Source of the DNA: Mycobacterium sp. 050128
Lineage (GTDB): Bacteria; Actinomycetota; Actinomycetes; Mycobacteriales; Mycobacteriaceae
Assembly (NCBI RefSeq): GCF_036409155.1
Contig: NZ_JAZGLW010000001.1
Span: 806,001 to 870,000, forward strand
Direction: 5' to 3'
DNA: 64,000 nt
Position numbers and translations under genes: made by a program. Below the pieces are notes generated by a model that saw only the letters and a list, made by a program, of their open reading frames with translations, was not told the DNA's origin and searched no databases. Below are positions 18,789-27,859 of the stretch, piece by piece. Each line of letters begins with the position of its first letter. The stretch's first letter is position 1.

Positions 18789-19678
18789 CCAACAAGATTC
18801 GGGGCCGGGCGGTCAACCTGCAGATCCTGCCCAGTGCGATGACGGTGTTGTCGATCTGCGCGGGACTGACGTCGATCAAGTTCGCTCTCGAGCACCAGCC
18901 GAAGGCGGCGATGGCGCTGATCGCCGCGGCGGCGATTCTCGACGGGCTGGACGGCCGGGTGGCCCGCATCCTGGACGCGCAGTCGCGCATGGGCGAGGAG
19001 ATCGACTCGCTGGCCGACGCGGTGAACTTCGGCGTGACTCCGGCGATCGTGCTCTACGTGACGCTGTTGTCGACGTCTCCGGCCGGCTGGATCGTTGTGC
19101 TGCTGTACGCGGTCTGCGTGGTGCTGCGGCTGGCGAGGTTCAACGCGCTGCAGGACGACGGATCCCGGCCCGCCTACGCGCACGAGTTCTTCGTCGGAAT
19201 GCCCGCGCCGGCCGGCGCGATCTCGATGATCGGCCTCATCGGGCTCAAGCTGCAGTTCGGCGATGGCTGGTGGTCGTCCACGGTGTTCCTCTGCCTGTGG
19301 ATCACCGGGACGTCGATGCTGATGATCAGCAAAATCCCGATGCGCAAGATGCACGCCGCGGCAGTCCCACCGAACTGGGCGGCGCCACTGCTGGCCATCC
19401 TCGCGATTTGCGCGGCGGCGGCGGTGCTGGCCCCTTACGTCCTCATCTGGGTCATCATCGTCGCTTACCTGTGCCACGTCCCCTTCGCGGTGCGCAACCA
19501 GCGCTGGCTGGCCGTGCACCCCGAGGTGTGGGGCGAAAAGCCCGAGCAACGGCGCGCGGTGCGACGAGCCAACCGCCGCGCACAGCCCAGCCGGCGCCCC
19601 ATTGTCCGGCTGGGACGACCCGGCGGACGATCGATGGCGCGACTCGGGCTGCGTAAGCCGGGTGGACGCTTGCCATGA
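18785..19678 (+). CDS. pssA: CDP-diacylglycerol-serine O-phosphatidyltransferase
   Basis: Integral membrane enzyme making phosphatidylserine from CDP-diacylglycerol and serine. It is 297 aa. The CDP-alcohol phosphatidyltransferase signature D-G-x2-A-R-x8-G-x3-D-x3-D is present in [20 protein letters not shown] plus the following LAD. About seven hydrophobic segments follow. The C-terminal 45 residues are very Arg-rich and polar. The start overlaps psd (ATGA) and the stop overlaps the next ATPase gene (ATGA), so three genes form one tightly coupled unit. Confidence 0.95.
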   Translation: MTNKIRGRAVNLQILPSAMTVLSICAGLTSIKFALEHQPKAAMALIAAAAILDGLDGRVARILDAQSRMGEEIDSLADAVNFGVTPAIVLYVTLLSTSPAGWIVVLLYAVCVVLRLARFNALQDDGSRPAYAHEFFVGMPAPAGAISMIGLIGLKLQFGDGWWSSTVFLCLWITGTSMLMISKIPMRKMHAAAVPPNWAAPLLAILAICAAAAVLAPYVLIWVIIVAYLCHVPFAVRNQRWLAVHPEVWGEKPEQRRAVRRANRRAQPSRRPIVRLGRPGGRSMARLGLRKPGGRLP

Positions 19679-21852
19679 CGGATCCCGGCGCGGGGTCCGG
19701 ACGGCTGACCCTGACCGCCCGGCTGAACACCTCAGCCGTCGACTCGCGCCGCGGCGTCATCCGTATGCACCCGAATGCCGTTGCCGCCCTTGGCATCCGA
19801 GAGTGGGATGCGGTGTCGCTGACGGGATCGCGAACCACCGCAGCGGTGGCGGGGCTCGCCGAAACGGCGATCCCGGTGAGCACGGTGCTGCTCGACGACG
19901 TGACGCTGTCCAACGCGGGCTTGCGCGAGGGCACCGCGGTGATCGTCAGCGCGGTCACGGTGTACGGCGCACGATCGGTGACGCTGAACGGCTCTTCGCT
20001 TGCCATCCAATCGATTACCTCGGCCACCCTGCGACAGGCCCTGCTCGGCAAGGTGATGACCGTGGGCGACGCGGTGTCGCTGCTGCCCCGCGACCTCGGG
20101 CCCGGCACCTCGACGTCGGCAGCCAGCCGGGCGCTGGCATCGGCGGTCGGGATCAGCTGGACCTCGGAGCTGCTCACCGTCACCGGCGTGGACCCCGATG
20201 GGCCGGTGAGCGTGCAACCGAACTCGTTGGTCTCCTGGGGTGACGGGATTCCGGTCGGCGCCACCGCAGCCCGGCCGGAACCGGTCGCCATCGCGGATCC
20301 CGCCATCGGAGTCGACGATCTCAAGGGTTCCCAAGTGCAGGCCGGCAAGCTCAGCGAATGGCTCAAGCTGGCGCTCGACGAACCCCACCTGCTGAAAACC
20401 CTTGGCGCTACGACGAACTTGGGCGTGCTGGTGTCGGGTCCGGCCGGGGTCGGCAAGGCGACGATGGTACGTGCGGTGTGCGCGGGCCGCAGGCTGGTCC
20501 AACTCGACGGCCCGGAGGTGGGCGCGCTGGCGGCCGAGGATCGGCTCAAGTCGGTGGCCGCCGCGGTGGCCGCGATTCGGGACGGCGGCGGCGTGCTGCT
20601 GATCACCGATGCCGACGCCCTGCTGCCGGCGACCGCCGAGCCGGTCGCCGCCCTGATCCTCGCCGAGCTGCGCACCGCGGTGGCCACCGATGGCGTAGCG
20701 CTGATCGCCACGTCGGCGCTACCCGACCAGCTCGATGTGCGGCTGCGCTCCCCCGAGCTCTGCGACCGGGAGCTCGGCCTGACGCTGCCCGACGGCGCGA
20801 CCCGCAAAGCGCTACTGGAGACACTGCTGAAATCCGCCCCGACCGGCGAGCTGGACCTCGGTGAAATCGCGGGCCGCACACCGGGTTTCGTTGCCGCCGA
20901 CCTGGCCGCGCTGGTCCGGGAGGCGGCGCTGCGGGCGGCGTCGCGGGCCAGCGCCGACGGGCGGCCGCCGACGCTGCAGCAGGACGATCTGGTCGGCGCG
21001 CTGTCCGTCATCCGGCCACTGTCTCGTTCGGCCAGCGCGGAATTGACCGTCGGAACCCTGACGCTCGCCGATGTCGGCGACATGGTCGAAGCCAAGCAGG
21101 CGCTGACCGAAGCGGTGCTGTGGCCGCTGCAGCATCCCGACACCTTCGCGCGCCTCGGTGTCGATCCGCCACGCGGAGTGCTGCTCTACGGACCACCGGG
21201 CTGCGGCAAGACGTTCGTGGTCCGCGCGCTCGCCAGCACCGGGCAGCTGAGCGTGCACGCGGTCAAGGGCTCCGAGCTGATGGACAAGTGGGTGGGCGCC
21301 TCGGAGAAGGCGGTCCGCGAATTATTCCGGCGGGCAAGGGATTCGGCGCCATCGCTGGTCTTCCTCGACGAGATAGACGCGCTGGCGCCCCGGCGTGGGC
21401 AGAGCTTCGACTCGGGCGTTACCGATCGCGTGGTGGCCGCGTTGCTGACCGAGCTCGACGGCATCGACCCGCTGCGCGACGTCGTGGTGCTGGGCGCCAC
21501 CAACCGGCCCGATCTGATCGATCCCGCGCTGCTGCGCCCGGGCCGTCTGGAGCGGCTGGTGTTCGTGGAGCCGCCCGACGCGGCCGCCCGCCGCGAAATC
21601 CTGCGCACCGCAGCCAAATCCATTCCATTGAGCGCGGATGTCCATCTCGACGACATCGCCGCCGAACTCGACGGGTACAGCGCGGCCGACTGCGTGGCCC
21701 TGCTGCGCGAGGCCGCGCTCACCGCGATGCGGCGCTCCATCGACGCCGCCGACGTCACCGCGGCCGACCTCGAGGCGGCCCGCAAAACCGTGCGTCCCTC
21801 CCTGGATCCCGTTCAGGTGGAGTCGCTACGCGCGTTCGCCAAAGCTGTCTAA
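19675..21852 (+). CDS. CDC48/p97-like double AAA ATPase (Rv0435c-like)
   Basis: A 725-aa ATPase with an N-terminal double-psi barrel-like CDC48 domain (about 1-190) and two AAA modules. The second is complete: Walker A GPPGCGKT at 506-513, Walker B FLDEID with Glu566, and GATNRPDLIDPALLRPGRLE with arginine fingers. The first is degenerate: Walker A ends in Ala262 instead of Ser/Thr, and Walker B has Ala312 in place of Glu, so D1 probably cannot hydrolyse ATP. It follows pssA with a 4-bp overlap, the same context as Rv0435c. It probably unfolds or remodels proteins at the membrane; the target is unknown. Confidence 0.92.
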   Translation: MTDPGAGSGRLTLTARLNTSAVDSRRGVIRMHPNAVAALGIREWDAVSLTGSRTTAAVAGLAETAIPVSTVLLDDVTLSNAGLREGTAVIVSAVTVYGARSVTLNGSSLAIQSITSATLRQALLGKVMTVGDAVSLLPRDLGPGTSTSAASRALASAVGISWTSELLTVTGVDPDGPVSVQPNSLVSWGDGIPVGATAARPEPVAIADPAIGVDDLKGSQVQAGKLSEWLKLALDEPHLLKTLGATTNLGVLVSGPAGVGKATMVRAVCAGRRLVQLDGPEVGALAAEDRLKSVAAAVAAIRDGGGVLLITDADALLPATAEPVAALILAELRTAVATDGVALIATSALPDQLDVRLRSPELCDRELGLTLPDGATRKALLETLLKSAPTGELDLGEIAGRTPGFVAADLAALVREAALRAASRASADGRPPTLQQDDLVGALSVIRPLSRSASAELTVGTLTLADVGDMVEAKQALTEAVLWPLQHPDTFARLGVDPPRGVLLYGPPGCGKTFVVRALASTGQLSVHAVKGSELMDKWVGASEKAVRELFRRARDSAPSLVFLDEIDALAPRRGQSFDSGVTDRVVAALLTELDGIDPLRDVVVLGATNRPDLIDPALLRPGRLERLVFVEPPDAAARREILRTAAKSIPLSADVHLDDIAAELDGYSAADCVALLREAALTAMRRSIDAADVTAADLEAARKTVRPSLDPVQVESLRAFAKAV

Positions 21853-22422
21853 CACCGCACGCACCGACACCGCGACGTCGGCCTCCAGCCAGGACGGCAT
21901 CGGATCGTCGCGCGCGTGCCGCCGGACGACGGCATAGGGCAGGTCGACGATCGCGCGTGAGACAGCGTCAACGGACCGGGAATCCTTGCGCCCATAGAGT
22001 TTTCGAGCCAGCACACCGACCCGTTCGATCAGCGGCGCATTCATCGCGGCCACCGTCTCCTGGAATTGCGCGTCGGGCTCGTCGTCGAGCAGGTCAGCCG
22101 GACGGATGGTCAGCAACAGCCGCGCGTCCTGCGGGAGTTCGCGCGCGAAGCTGATCGCGGACACTGCCATCGCCACCGCGATGTCGGTCGGTGTGTCGGC
22201 GTATGCGCCCATCGCCCGAGACTGGAAGCGTTCCAGCGCGCGCAACCACGCCGCCGTCAGGATGCCGTCGCGGTTGCCGAAGCGGTGATACAACGTGCCG
22301 GCCGGTGCGCCGCTGGATTTCGCGATCGCCGCGACACTGGCCGCGCGCGGTCCGCCGTCGAGCACCAGCGCTCGGGCTGCGTCGAGGATCACATCGGTTT
22401 CATGCTTCCGCGGAGGTGCCAT
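21826..22422 (-). CDS. TetR family transcriptional regulator
   Basis: A 198-aa TetR repressor. The N-terminal helix-turn-helix is ILDAARALVLDGGPRAASVA followed by SGAPAGTLYHRFGNRDGIL. The C-terminal domain is divergent. It starts 21 bp from the divergent DUF2867 gene, and in that gap the weak symmetry ATTCC-TTCTATAT-GGAAC spans the opposite start codon, so it may repress both genes. Its 3' end overlaps the AAA ATPase gene by 27 bp. Confidence 0.9.
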   Translation of the reverse strand: MAPPRKHETDVILDAARALVLDGGPRAASVAAIAKSSGAPAGTLYHRFGNRDGILTAAWLRALERFQSRAMGAYADTPTDIAVAMAVSAISFARELPQDARLLLTIRPADLLDDEPDAQFQETVAAMNAPLIERVGVLARKLYGRKDSRSVDAVSRAIVDLPYAVVRRHARDDPMPSWLEADVAVSVRAVLDSFGERA

Positions 22423-22443
22423 GATCTAGTACATTCCTTCTAT

Positions 22444-23265
22444 ATGGAACGATTACCCTATATCGATGAGCATGCCATAACCATCGACGCGAATCGGGCA
22501 GTGACGTGGTCGGCGCTGTTGTGCGTGCTGTGTCGCGACCCGCGCGACCCGGGAGGCGTGCCAATCGGATTCGTGCTCGACGAAGCACGCGCGCCCGAAC
22601 GCCTCGCGCTTAAAGGCCGCCACCTGTTCGCCGTCTACCGGTGGGTGTTCGAGCTGGAGGCCGAAGCCGCGGACCGCACCCGGATGCGCGCGATCACGTG
22701 GGCAGCCTTCCCCGGTGTGCACGGAAGGATCTATCGCGCCCTGGTCATCGGCACCGGCGCACACCGGGTTGTGACGCGCGGGACGCTGAAACGCATTGCG
22801 GCCGCGGCACTGCGCGACCAGACCGACACCGGCCAGACCGCGTCCGACTACACGGACGTCTTCGAGGTCGCGATCACGCACGGCGACGCGCGTACCGCCG
22901 AACAGATGTTTCGGGACGCACTCAGCAACGACCGCGGCGGCGGCGCGGTGTTGTGGATCCATCGTCACGTATTGAGATTTCAGCTCTACCCGCATTCCTC
23001 GCCCGATCACCTGATCGGCTGGACGATCGTGCAATCGGACCCCGACAAGCTGGTGCTGACCGCGCGCGGGCCGCTGATGCGCGGCGAGCTGACGCTGCGA
23101 CGCCAGAACGGTCGGCGGGCCACGCTCACCACTCGGGTGCACTATCGCCGCAAACTCGCCGCCGGCATGGTCTGGGCCGTGATCGCCCCGCTGCATCGGG
23201 TCGTGGCGCCGCGGCTGACGCAGCGCGCCGCCGACCCCGCGCCACACCGAACGGTAGTCATATGA
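22444..23265 (+). CDS. DUF2867 (SRPBCC-like) protein
   Basis: A 273-aa protein whose C-terminal third matches the DUF2867 pattern: FQLYPHSSPDHLIGWTIVQ, then PDKLVLTARGPLMRGEL, then MVWAVIAPLHRVVAPRL. The N-terminal half is a hydrophobic-residue-rich alpha/beta region that I do not recognise; part of it (ALLCVLCRDPRDPG) resembles other mycobacterial polyketide-cyclase-like proteins. The function is unknown. It starts only 21 bp from the divergent TetR gene, so the transcript probably has little or no leader. ATG 22444 is the first start that avoids that gene. Confidence 0.65.
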   Translation: MERLPYIDEHAITIDANRAVTWSALLCVLCRDPRDPGGVPIGFVLDEARAPERLALKGRHLFAVYRWVFELEAEAADRTRMRAITWAAFPGVHGRIYRALVIGTGAHRVVTRGTLKRIAAAALRDQTDTGQTASDYTDVFEVAITHGDARTAEQMFRDALSNDRGGGAVLWIHRHVLRFQLYPHSSPDHLIGWTIVQSDPDKLVLTARGPLMRGELTLRRQNGRRATLTTRVHYRRKLAAGMVWAVIAPLHRVVAPRLTQRAADPAPHRTVVI

Positions 23266-23396
23266 GTTCGGCCTGAACGTTTTCGCGCTCCGGCGCGTAA
23301 CCACTTCGCATACATCATCCTGAACAGGTCGCCGGCCAAACACGTTTCGGCGGCCTCGAGGAGGACTCGGATGAGCGACCGCCCCGCGAGGCCGCC

Positions 23397-24860
23397 ATGC
23401 TCGTGACCCAACCGTCTCGCGCGGCCGTGCGACCCGCACACCGCGCAGGATTGCTCGCGAAACTGCGCGAGACGGCGCCCACCAGCCGGGTCATGCTGGT
23501 GGCGGTCATGGTGTCGATGGTCGCCTTCCTCGACAGCACCGTGGTGAACCTGGCACTGCCGGCCACCGAGCGCGAACTCGGCGGAGGCCTGTGCTTGCAG
23601 CAGTGGGTCGTCGACGGCTACCTGCTGGCTTTGGCGGCCGCAATCCTGCCCGGTGGATCCATCTCCGATCTGTTCGGCCGAGTGCCGGTCATGCGTTTCG
23701 GGCTGGCGACCTTCGGGGTGGGCTCGGTGCTGGCGGCCACCGCGGCTTCGCCGGTGATGCTGATCGCGGGCCGTGTCATCCAGGGTCTGGGTGCGGCGTT
23801 TTTGGTGCCCGGGTCGCTGGCAATGATCAACTCCACGTTCGCCCCCGCGGACCGTCACAAAGCCATCGGCACCTGGACCGGCTGGACCGGTACCGCCTTC
23901 GCGATCGGCCCGCTACTGGGCGGACTGGCGGTGGACCTGCTGAGCTGGCGATGGATCTATGCGCTGTCGGCCGTCCCGATCGTCATCGGTTTCGCCTTGA
24001 CGTTTTGGCTGTGCCCGGTGCCCCGACCGGCCCAACGCGCCGGCCTCGATGTCCGCGGGGCGGTATTGGCCGCGATCGGGCTGGCCGCCACCGTCGATGC
24101 GCTGATCGAGGCCGGGCAGCACGGCTGGTCCGGCCGCATCGTCGCCACGCTGATCGTGGGGATCGCGGCACTGCTGGCGTTCGTGAGCTGGCAACGGCGT
24201 GCCCCGCACCCGCTCATACCGCTGCGCCTGTTCACGGTCCGTAACTTCGCCGCCGCCAACCTGGTCACCGCGTTCGTCTACGGCGCCATCGCCATGGCCT
24301 CCCTCGCCGTCGCGCTCTACACCCAGGAGGTCGCGGGCTACTGCGCGACGGTCGCGGCCTTGGCCACCCTGCCCAACCCGATCCTGTCGTTTCTGTTCGC
24401 CAAACGCGTCGGCGGATTGTCCGCGCGCATCGGACCGCACGTGTTCCTGACGGCGGGTCCGATCCTGGCCGGACTGGGACTGCTGCTGATCCGACCCGGT
24501 GCCGGATTCAACATCGTCACGCATCTGCTGCCCGGGACGACGGTGCTGGCCATTGGATTGCTCCTCACCACAACACCATTGGGCGCGTTGAACCTGTCTT
24601 CGGTTGACGCGGCCCGCAGCGGAATCGCGGCGGCTGTGCAAAACGCGGTGGGTCGTACGTCGGCGCTGACCTCTGTGGCGAGCGTGGGTTTGATCGCGGC
24701 GGGAACGCTCACCGATGCCAGTTTCACCCGGTTGCTGCAGATCGCCGCGGCACTGTTCTTCATCGCCGCCTTGATCGCCACCGTCTGCGTCGTCAATCCA
24801 CGGCATGCGACCGAATCCGTTACGTGTGTGCCGGCAGGCCCAGGATATGTTCGGCGATGA
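23397..24860 (+). CDS. MFS drug-efflux transporter (DHA2, 14-TM type)
   Basis: Proton-driven exporter of 487 aa with about 14 hydrophobic segments. The DHA2 marker motif LDSTVVNLALP is in the first membrane helix, motif A is GGSISDLFGRVPVMRFG, and the fourth/fifth helix region has GRVIQGLGAAFLVPGSLA and GWTGTAFAIGPLLGG. Substrates of relatives are hydrophobic drugs or lipids. An upstream ATG at 23374 runs quickly to a stop, which supports ATG 23397. The 3' end overlaps the convergent acyl-CoA dehydrogenase gene by 41 bp. Confidence 0.9.
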   Translation: MLVTQPSRAAVRPAHRAGLLAKLRETAPTSRVMLVAVMVSMVAFLDSTVVNLALPATERELGGGLCLQQWVVDGYLLALAAAILPGGSISDLFGRVPVMRFGLATFGVGSVLAATAASPVMLIAGRVIQGLGAAFLVPGSLAMINSTFAPADRHKAIGTWTGWTGTAFAIGPLLGGLAVDLLSWRWIYALSAVPIVIGFALTFWLCPVPRPAQRAGLDVRGAVLAAIGLAATVDALIEAGQHGWSGRIVATLIVGIAALLAFVSWQRRAPHPLIPLRLFTVRNFAAANLVTAFVYGAIAMASLAVALYTQEVAGYCATVAALATLPNPILSFLFAKRVGGLSARIGPHVFLTAGPILAGLGLLLIRPGAGFNIVTHLLPGTTVLAIGLLLTTTPLGALNLSSVDAARSGIAAAVQNAVGRTSALTSVASVGLIAAGTLTDASFTRLLQIAAALFFIAALIATVCVVNPRHATESVTCVPAGPGYVRR

Positions 24861-26010
24861 AATTGAGGGCGAACTCGTTGCTGACCGGGCCGGATCGCGA
24901 AAGCCGGGCATCGAGGTAGTTGTCGATCCAGCCCTGGCGCTCATCCCATGCATCGACCCCCATCACCTGCATGGTGTGGTCGTAGCTGTCGAACGCGAGG
25001 TCGGCGGTGAGCACCTTCGCCATATTCGCCTCGCCCGCAACGGCATACGCGTCCACACCCGCGTCGAACCGCGAGGCGGTCCGGTACATGAACAGCCGAA
25101 CCGCCGCGAGCCGGGCGTGCAGGTTGGCCAACGGGTGCGCGATCGCCTGGTTGGCGCCGATCGGCGCAGTGCCCGAGATGACACGTTCCCGCGCACGGCC
25201 GATCGCGGACGTCAGGGCGTATGCCGCGCTCCCCAGGCATAGTGCGGCGGTCAGGACGCGCTCCACCGCGGTGAACGGCCACATGGCTGCCAGGCCGTTG
25301 CCCTCGGTGCCGATCAGGCCGTCCGCCGCAACGATGACACCGTCGAGTTCGAGCTGATATTGCCGGACGCCTTCGCGATAGCGCATCGGCAGCTCGCGGA
25401 TCGTCACCCCGGGCGAGTTCGGGTCCACCAGGACCATCGTGTGGCCCTTCGATGCATCGCCGGACGCCGCACGGCCGAACACCAGCACGCGATCCACCAC
25501 GTCCAGGCCGGACGTGATCTGCTTGACGCCGTTGACCACGAAATGGTCCCCGTCGCAGTGGATCTCGGTCCTGGTGCGGAAGATGTTGTGGCCGCTGTGT
25601 GACTCGGTTGCGGCCAGGGCAAGCAACGTCTGTCCACGGGCAACCCGCGTACACCACTGCCGACTAGCCGACTGCGGACCGGCCTCGGCGATAGCATGCG
25701 CGATCGCCGAGGACAGCACCGGCATCCACAGCACGATCCCGCGTTCGGCGAATGCCTCGAGGACAAGACTCATGCCGAGCAGCCCGCCCTCGGCCCCACC
25801 ATATTCGGCGGGTAGCACCAATCCGGGCCAGCCGTGCTCGCAGAAGCTGGCCCACAATTGCGGGTGCATCTCATGGCGATCCAGCAGATGCTGTCGGATC
25901 TCGCCCGACCGGTCCGACCACCGCGCCGCAACATCGCGCGCTCGCGCACGCAGCCGGGTGTGGACCGGGGAGAGTTCGAGTAATTCACGTGCCGTCGTAG
26001 CTTCCAGCAT
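24820..26010 (-). CDS. Acyl-CoA dehydrogenase
   Basis: FAD-dependent acyl-CoA dehydrogenase of 396 aa. The N-terminal helical domain is followed by the middle beta-domain (LLALAATESHSGHNIFRTRT and VNGVKQITSG, which bind flavin and substrate) and the C-terminal helical bundle. The usual QIxGGxGY-like segment is altered to QVMGVDAWDERQGWIDNYLDAR, so the position of the catalytic base is uncertain. The promoter carries the same ACTCCGGAGT operator as the TetR gene just upstream, so that regulator probably controls it. Confidence 0.88.
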   Translation of the reverse strand: MLEATTARELLELSPVHTRLRARARDVAARWSDRSGEIRQHLLDRHEMHPQLWASFCEHGWPGLVLPAEYGGAEGGLLGMSLVLEAFAERGIVLWMPVLSSAIAHAIAEAGPQSASRQWCTRVARGQTLLALAATESHSGHNIFRTRTEIHCDGDHFVVNGVKQITSGLDVVDRVLVFGRAASGDASKGHTMVLVDPNSPGVTIRELPMRYREGVRQYQLELDGVIVAADGLIGTEGNGLAAMWPFTAVERVLTAALCLGSAAYALTSAIGRARERVISGTAPIGANQAIAHPLANLHARLAAVRLFMYRTASRFDAGVDAYAVAGEANMAKVLTADLAFDSYDHTMQVMGVDAWDERQGWIDNYLDARLSRSGPVSNEFALNFIAEHILGLPAHT

Positions 26011-26014
26011 GGGT

Positions 26015-26048
26015 GCAGAGTAACACTCCGGAGTTTCACTCTCCAGTG
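26015..26048. promoter_or_regulatory. TetR operator at acyl-CoA dehydrogenase promoter
   Basis: The 20-mer GCAGAGTAACACTCCGGAGT at 26015-26034 contains the perfect palindrome ACTCCGGAGT (26025-26034). A second, looser dyad CACT-CTCC-AGTG follows at 26037-26048. The same 20-mer is found before the TetR gene. Confidence 0.7.
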
Positions 26049-26051
26049 CGA

Positions 26052-26759
26052 TCAGCGCGCGGGTGGCACCGGTGTTAGTTCGGCGACCGCGTCACCTTCC
26101 GCGATGACCGAACCCTCGCTACCCAGCAGCTGGATACGAACTCGGCCCTGGGCCGGCGGTTGCTGTCGCCGCGGTCGCCTGGTCGGGACACCGCTCATGC
26201 CGGCAACGGCCGCATCGATCAAATCGTCGGCATAATGCAGCAGCGGGTCCGGCAGTTGGCCGGCCAGCCATCGCTGGGCGATGGCGTGCACCGGCCCGGT
26301 CACGATCGCGATCACCACTGGCATCGGAAAGTCCTTCGCCTCACCACGGGCGATGAAGGGCGCCAACCAGTTTTGATAGGTGTCGGTCAGGCCGCGGTTC
26401 AAGTCCTGCAGCTGCCCACCGGCCTCGGTGGTCCAGTCGAGGTGGCCTCGGCCATAGAGGAAACGCGCACGATCCGGGTTGTCCTCAATCCAACCCATCA
26501 GTTGGCGAACCACGCCGCCGATGGCCTCCCGCAACGTCGCCGGGTTTTGCCGAATCACGTTCCAGAAGCCGTCCTGAACCGATTGCATGGCCTCGACGTA
26601 AAGCGCACCCGCGATCGCATCTTTCGACGAAAAGTGATGAAACAGAGCACCATTGGATACGCCACAGCGCTCTCGAATCCGCGCGACCGTGGTCCGCTCG
26701 TACCCGTCCTCGGTAAAGCACTGCAGAGCCGAGTCCAAAATGCTTTCGCGCATGCCCAT
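26052..26759 (-). CDS. TetR family regulator with extended C-terminus
   Basis: A 235-aa TetR regulator. The helix-turn-helix is ILDSALQCFTEDGYERTTVA followed by RCGVSNGALFHHFSSKDAIA. The ligand domain runs to about residue 195, after which a Pro/Arg/Gln-rich linker and about 30 extra residues are unusual for the family. ATG at 26759 (MGMRES) is chosen; ATG 26753 is equally possible. Codons further upstream would cover the operator. It likely controls itself, the acyl-CoA dehydrogenase gene downstream and perhaps the divergent SDR gene. Confidence 0.88.
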   Translation of the reverse strand: MGMRESILDSALQCFTEDGYERTTVARIRERCGVSNGALFHHFSSKDAIAGALYVEAMQSVQDGFWNVIRQNPATLREAIGGVVRQLMGWIEDNPDRARFLYGRGHLDWTTEAGGQLQDLNRGLTDTYQNWLAPFIARGEAKDFPMPVVIAIVTGPVHAIAQRWLAGQLPDPLLHYADDLIDAAVAGMSGVPTRRPRRQQPPAQGRVRIQLLGSEGSVIAEGDAVAELTPVPPAR

Positions 26760-26765
26760 GCCGAC

Positions 26766-26786
26766 GCAGAGTAACACTCCGGAGTG
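26766..26786. promoter_or_regulatory. TetR operator at its own promoter
   Basis: Exact second copy of GCAGAGTAACACTCCGGAGT at 26766-26785, 6 bp upstream of the TetR start codon. It is extended here to the 12-bp perfect palindrome CACTCCGGAGTG (26775-26786). This suggests autoregulation. Confidence 0.72.
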
Positions 26787-26911
26787 CCGACGACCAGGAT
26801 ATTGCAATTGGCTGCACCACGACTGCATCGAGATGACGCGCAAACTGGCTACACTCAGACAATCGACATCTATCCTGAGTCACTCAAACCGCAGTTGCGG
26901 GACACGCGGCG

Positions 26912-27844
26912 ATGAGCGAACGTCGGACCGCGCTGCAGGTCGTCGATGGAATCGACCTGTCCGGCAAGGCATGTGTGATCACCGGCGCCTCGTCAGGTCT
27001 GGGCCGGGAGTCGGCGCGGGCGCTGGCCGCCGCGGGTGCCCACGTGATCCTGGCCGCCCGCAACCGGGATGCGCTGGCCGAAACCGCCCAATGGGTGCGG
27101 GCCGAAGTACCGGACGCGACGGCCTCCGCCGTCGAGCTCGACCTCACCGTGCTGTCCAGCGTTCGTGCGGCGGCGAAGGCGATCAGCGACATCGCGCCGG
27201 CGGTGCATGTGCTGATGAACAACGCCGGCGTCATGTTCACCCCGTTCGGCCGCACCCAGGACGGGTTCGAATTGCAGATCGGGACAAACCATTTCGGGCA
27301 CTTCGAGCTGACCCGGTTGCTGGTCCCGCAGCTGACCGCCGCGCGGGGCGCCCGGGTGGTGATCCTGTCTTCCGGGGGTCACGTGATGGGCGACGTCGAC
27401 TTCGGCGATCCGAACTGGGAGCGTCGCGACTACGACAAGTTCGTGGCGTACGGCGCCGCCAAGACGGCGAACATCCTGCACGCGATCGAAGCCGATCGGC
27501 GGTTGTGCCACTTGGGGATTCGCGCCTACGCCGTGCATCCCGGCACCGTCGCCACTTCGCTGGCGCGATACATGTCGCGCGCGGACTTCTCTAACCTTCG
27601 CAAGCTCGTCGTGGACAACAGCGCACTGCGCGGCGAGACCAGCGACGGCCGTCTCGACTTCTCCACTCCCGAGCAGGGTGCGGCCACCCAGGTGTGGGCC
27701 GCGGTGAGCCCCGATCTGGCCGACCGCGGCGCGCTGTACCTGGAAGGCTGCGGAATCAGCGAAAACGTCGCCCCGTACGCGAGTGACGGACAGCGCGCCG
27801 CCGAATTCTGGCTGCTCTCCGAGCAGATATGCGCCGGCGTGTGA
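26912..27844 (+). CDS. SDR oxidoreductase (retinol-dehydrogenase-like)
   Basis: NAD(P)-dependent SDR of 310 aa, from the same subgroup as the enzyme at 10481-11350. It shows CVITGASSGLGRESARAL for the cofactor, NNAGVMFTPFGRT, Ser in VILSSGGHVMGD, and Y-x-x-x-K in VAYGAAKTANIL. Unlike the copy at 10481, the C-terminus is complete (AAEFWLLSEQICAGV). It is divergent from the TetR gene; the region between holds an ACTCAG/CTGAGT dyad (26853-26880) around a TATCCT -10-like box. The substrate is unknown. Confidence 0.9.
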   Translation: MSERRTALQVVDGIDLSGKACVITGASSGLGRESARALAAAGAHVILAARNRDALAETAQWVRAEVPDATASAVELDLTVLSSVRAAAKAISDIAPAVHVLMNNAGVMFTPFGRTQDGFELQIGTNHFGHFELTRLLVPQLTAARGARVVILSSGGHVMGDVDFGDPNWERRDYDKFVAYGAAKTANILHAIEADRRLCHLGIRAYAVHPGTVATSLARYMSRADFSNLRKLVVDNSALRGETSDGRLDFSTPEQGAATQVWAAVSPDLADRGALYLEGCGISENVAPYASDGQRAAEFWLLSEQICAGV

Positions 27845-27859
27845 CCTCGACGCGGGTAC

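Noticed and set aside
23266..23396. Possible gene fragment (minus-strand RMMYAKWLRAGARK) before the MFS gene
   Set aside because: The short stretch looked protein-like, but no second motif or family could be identified, so it may be chance.
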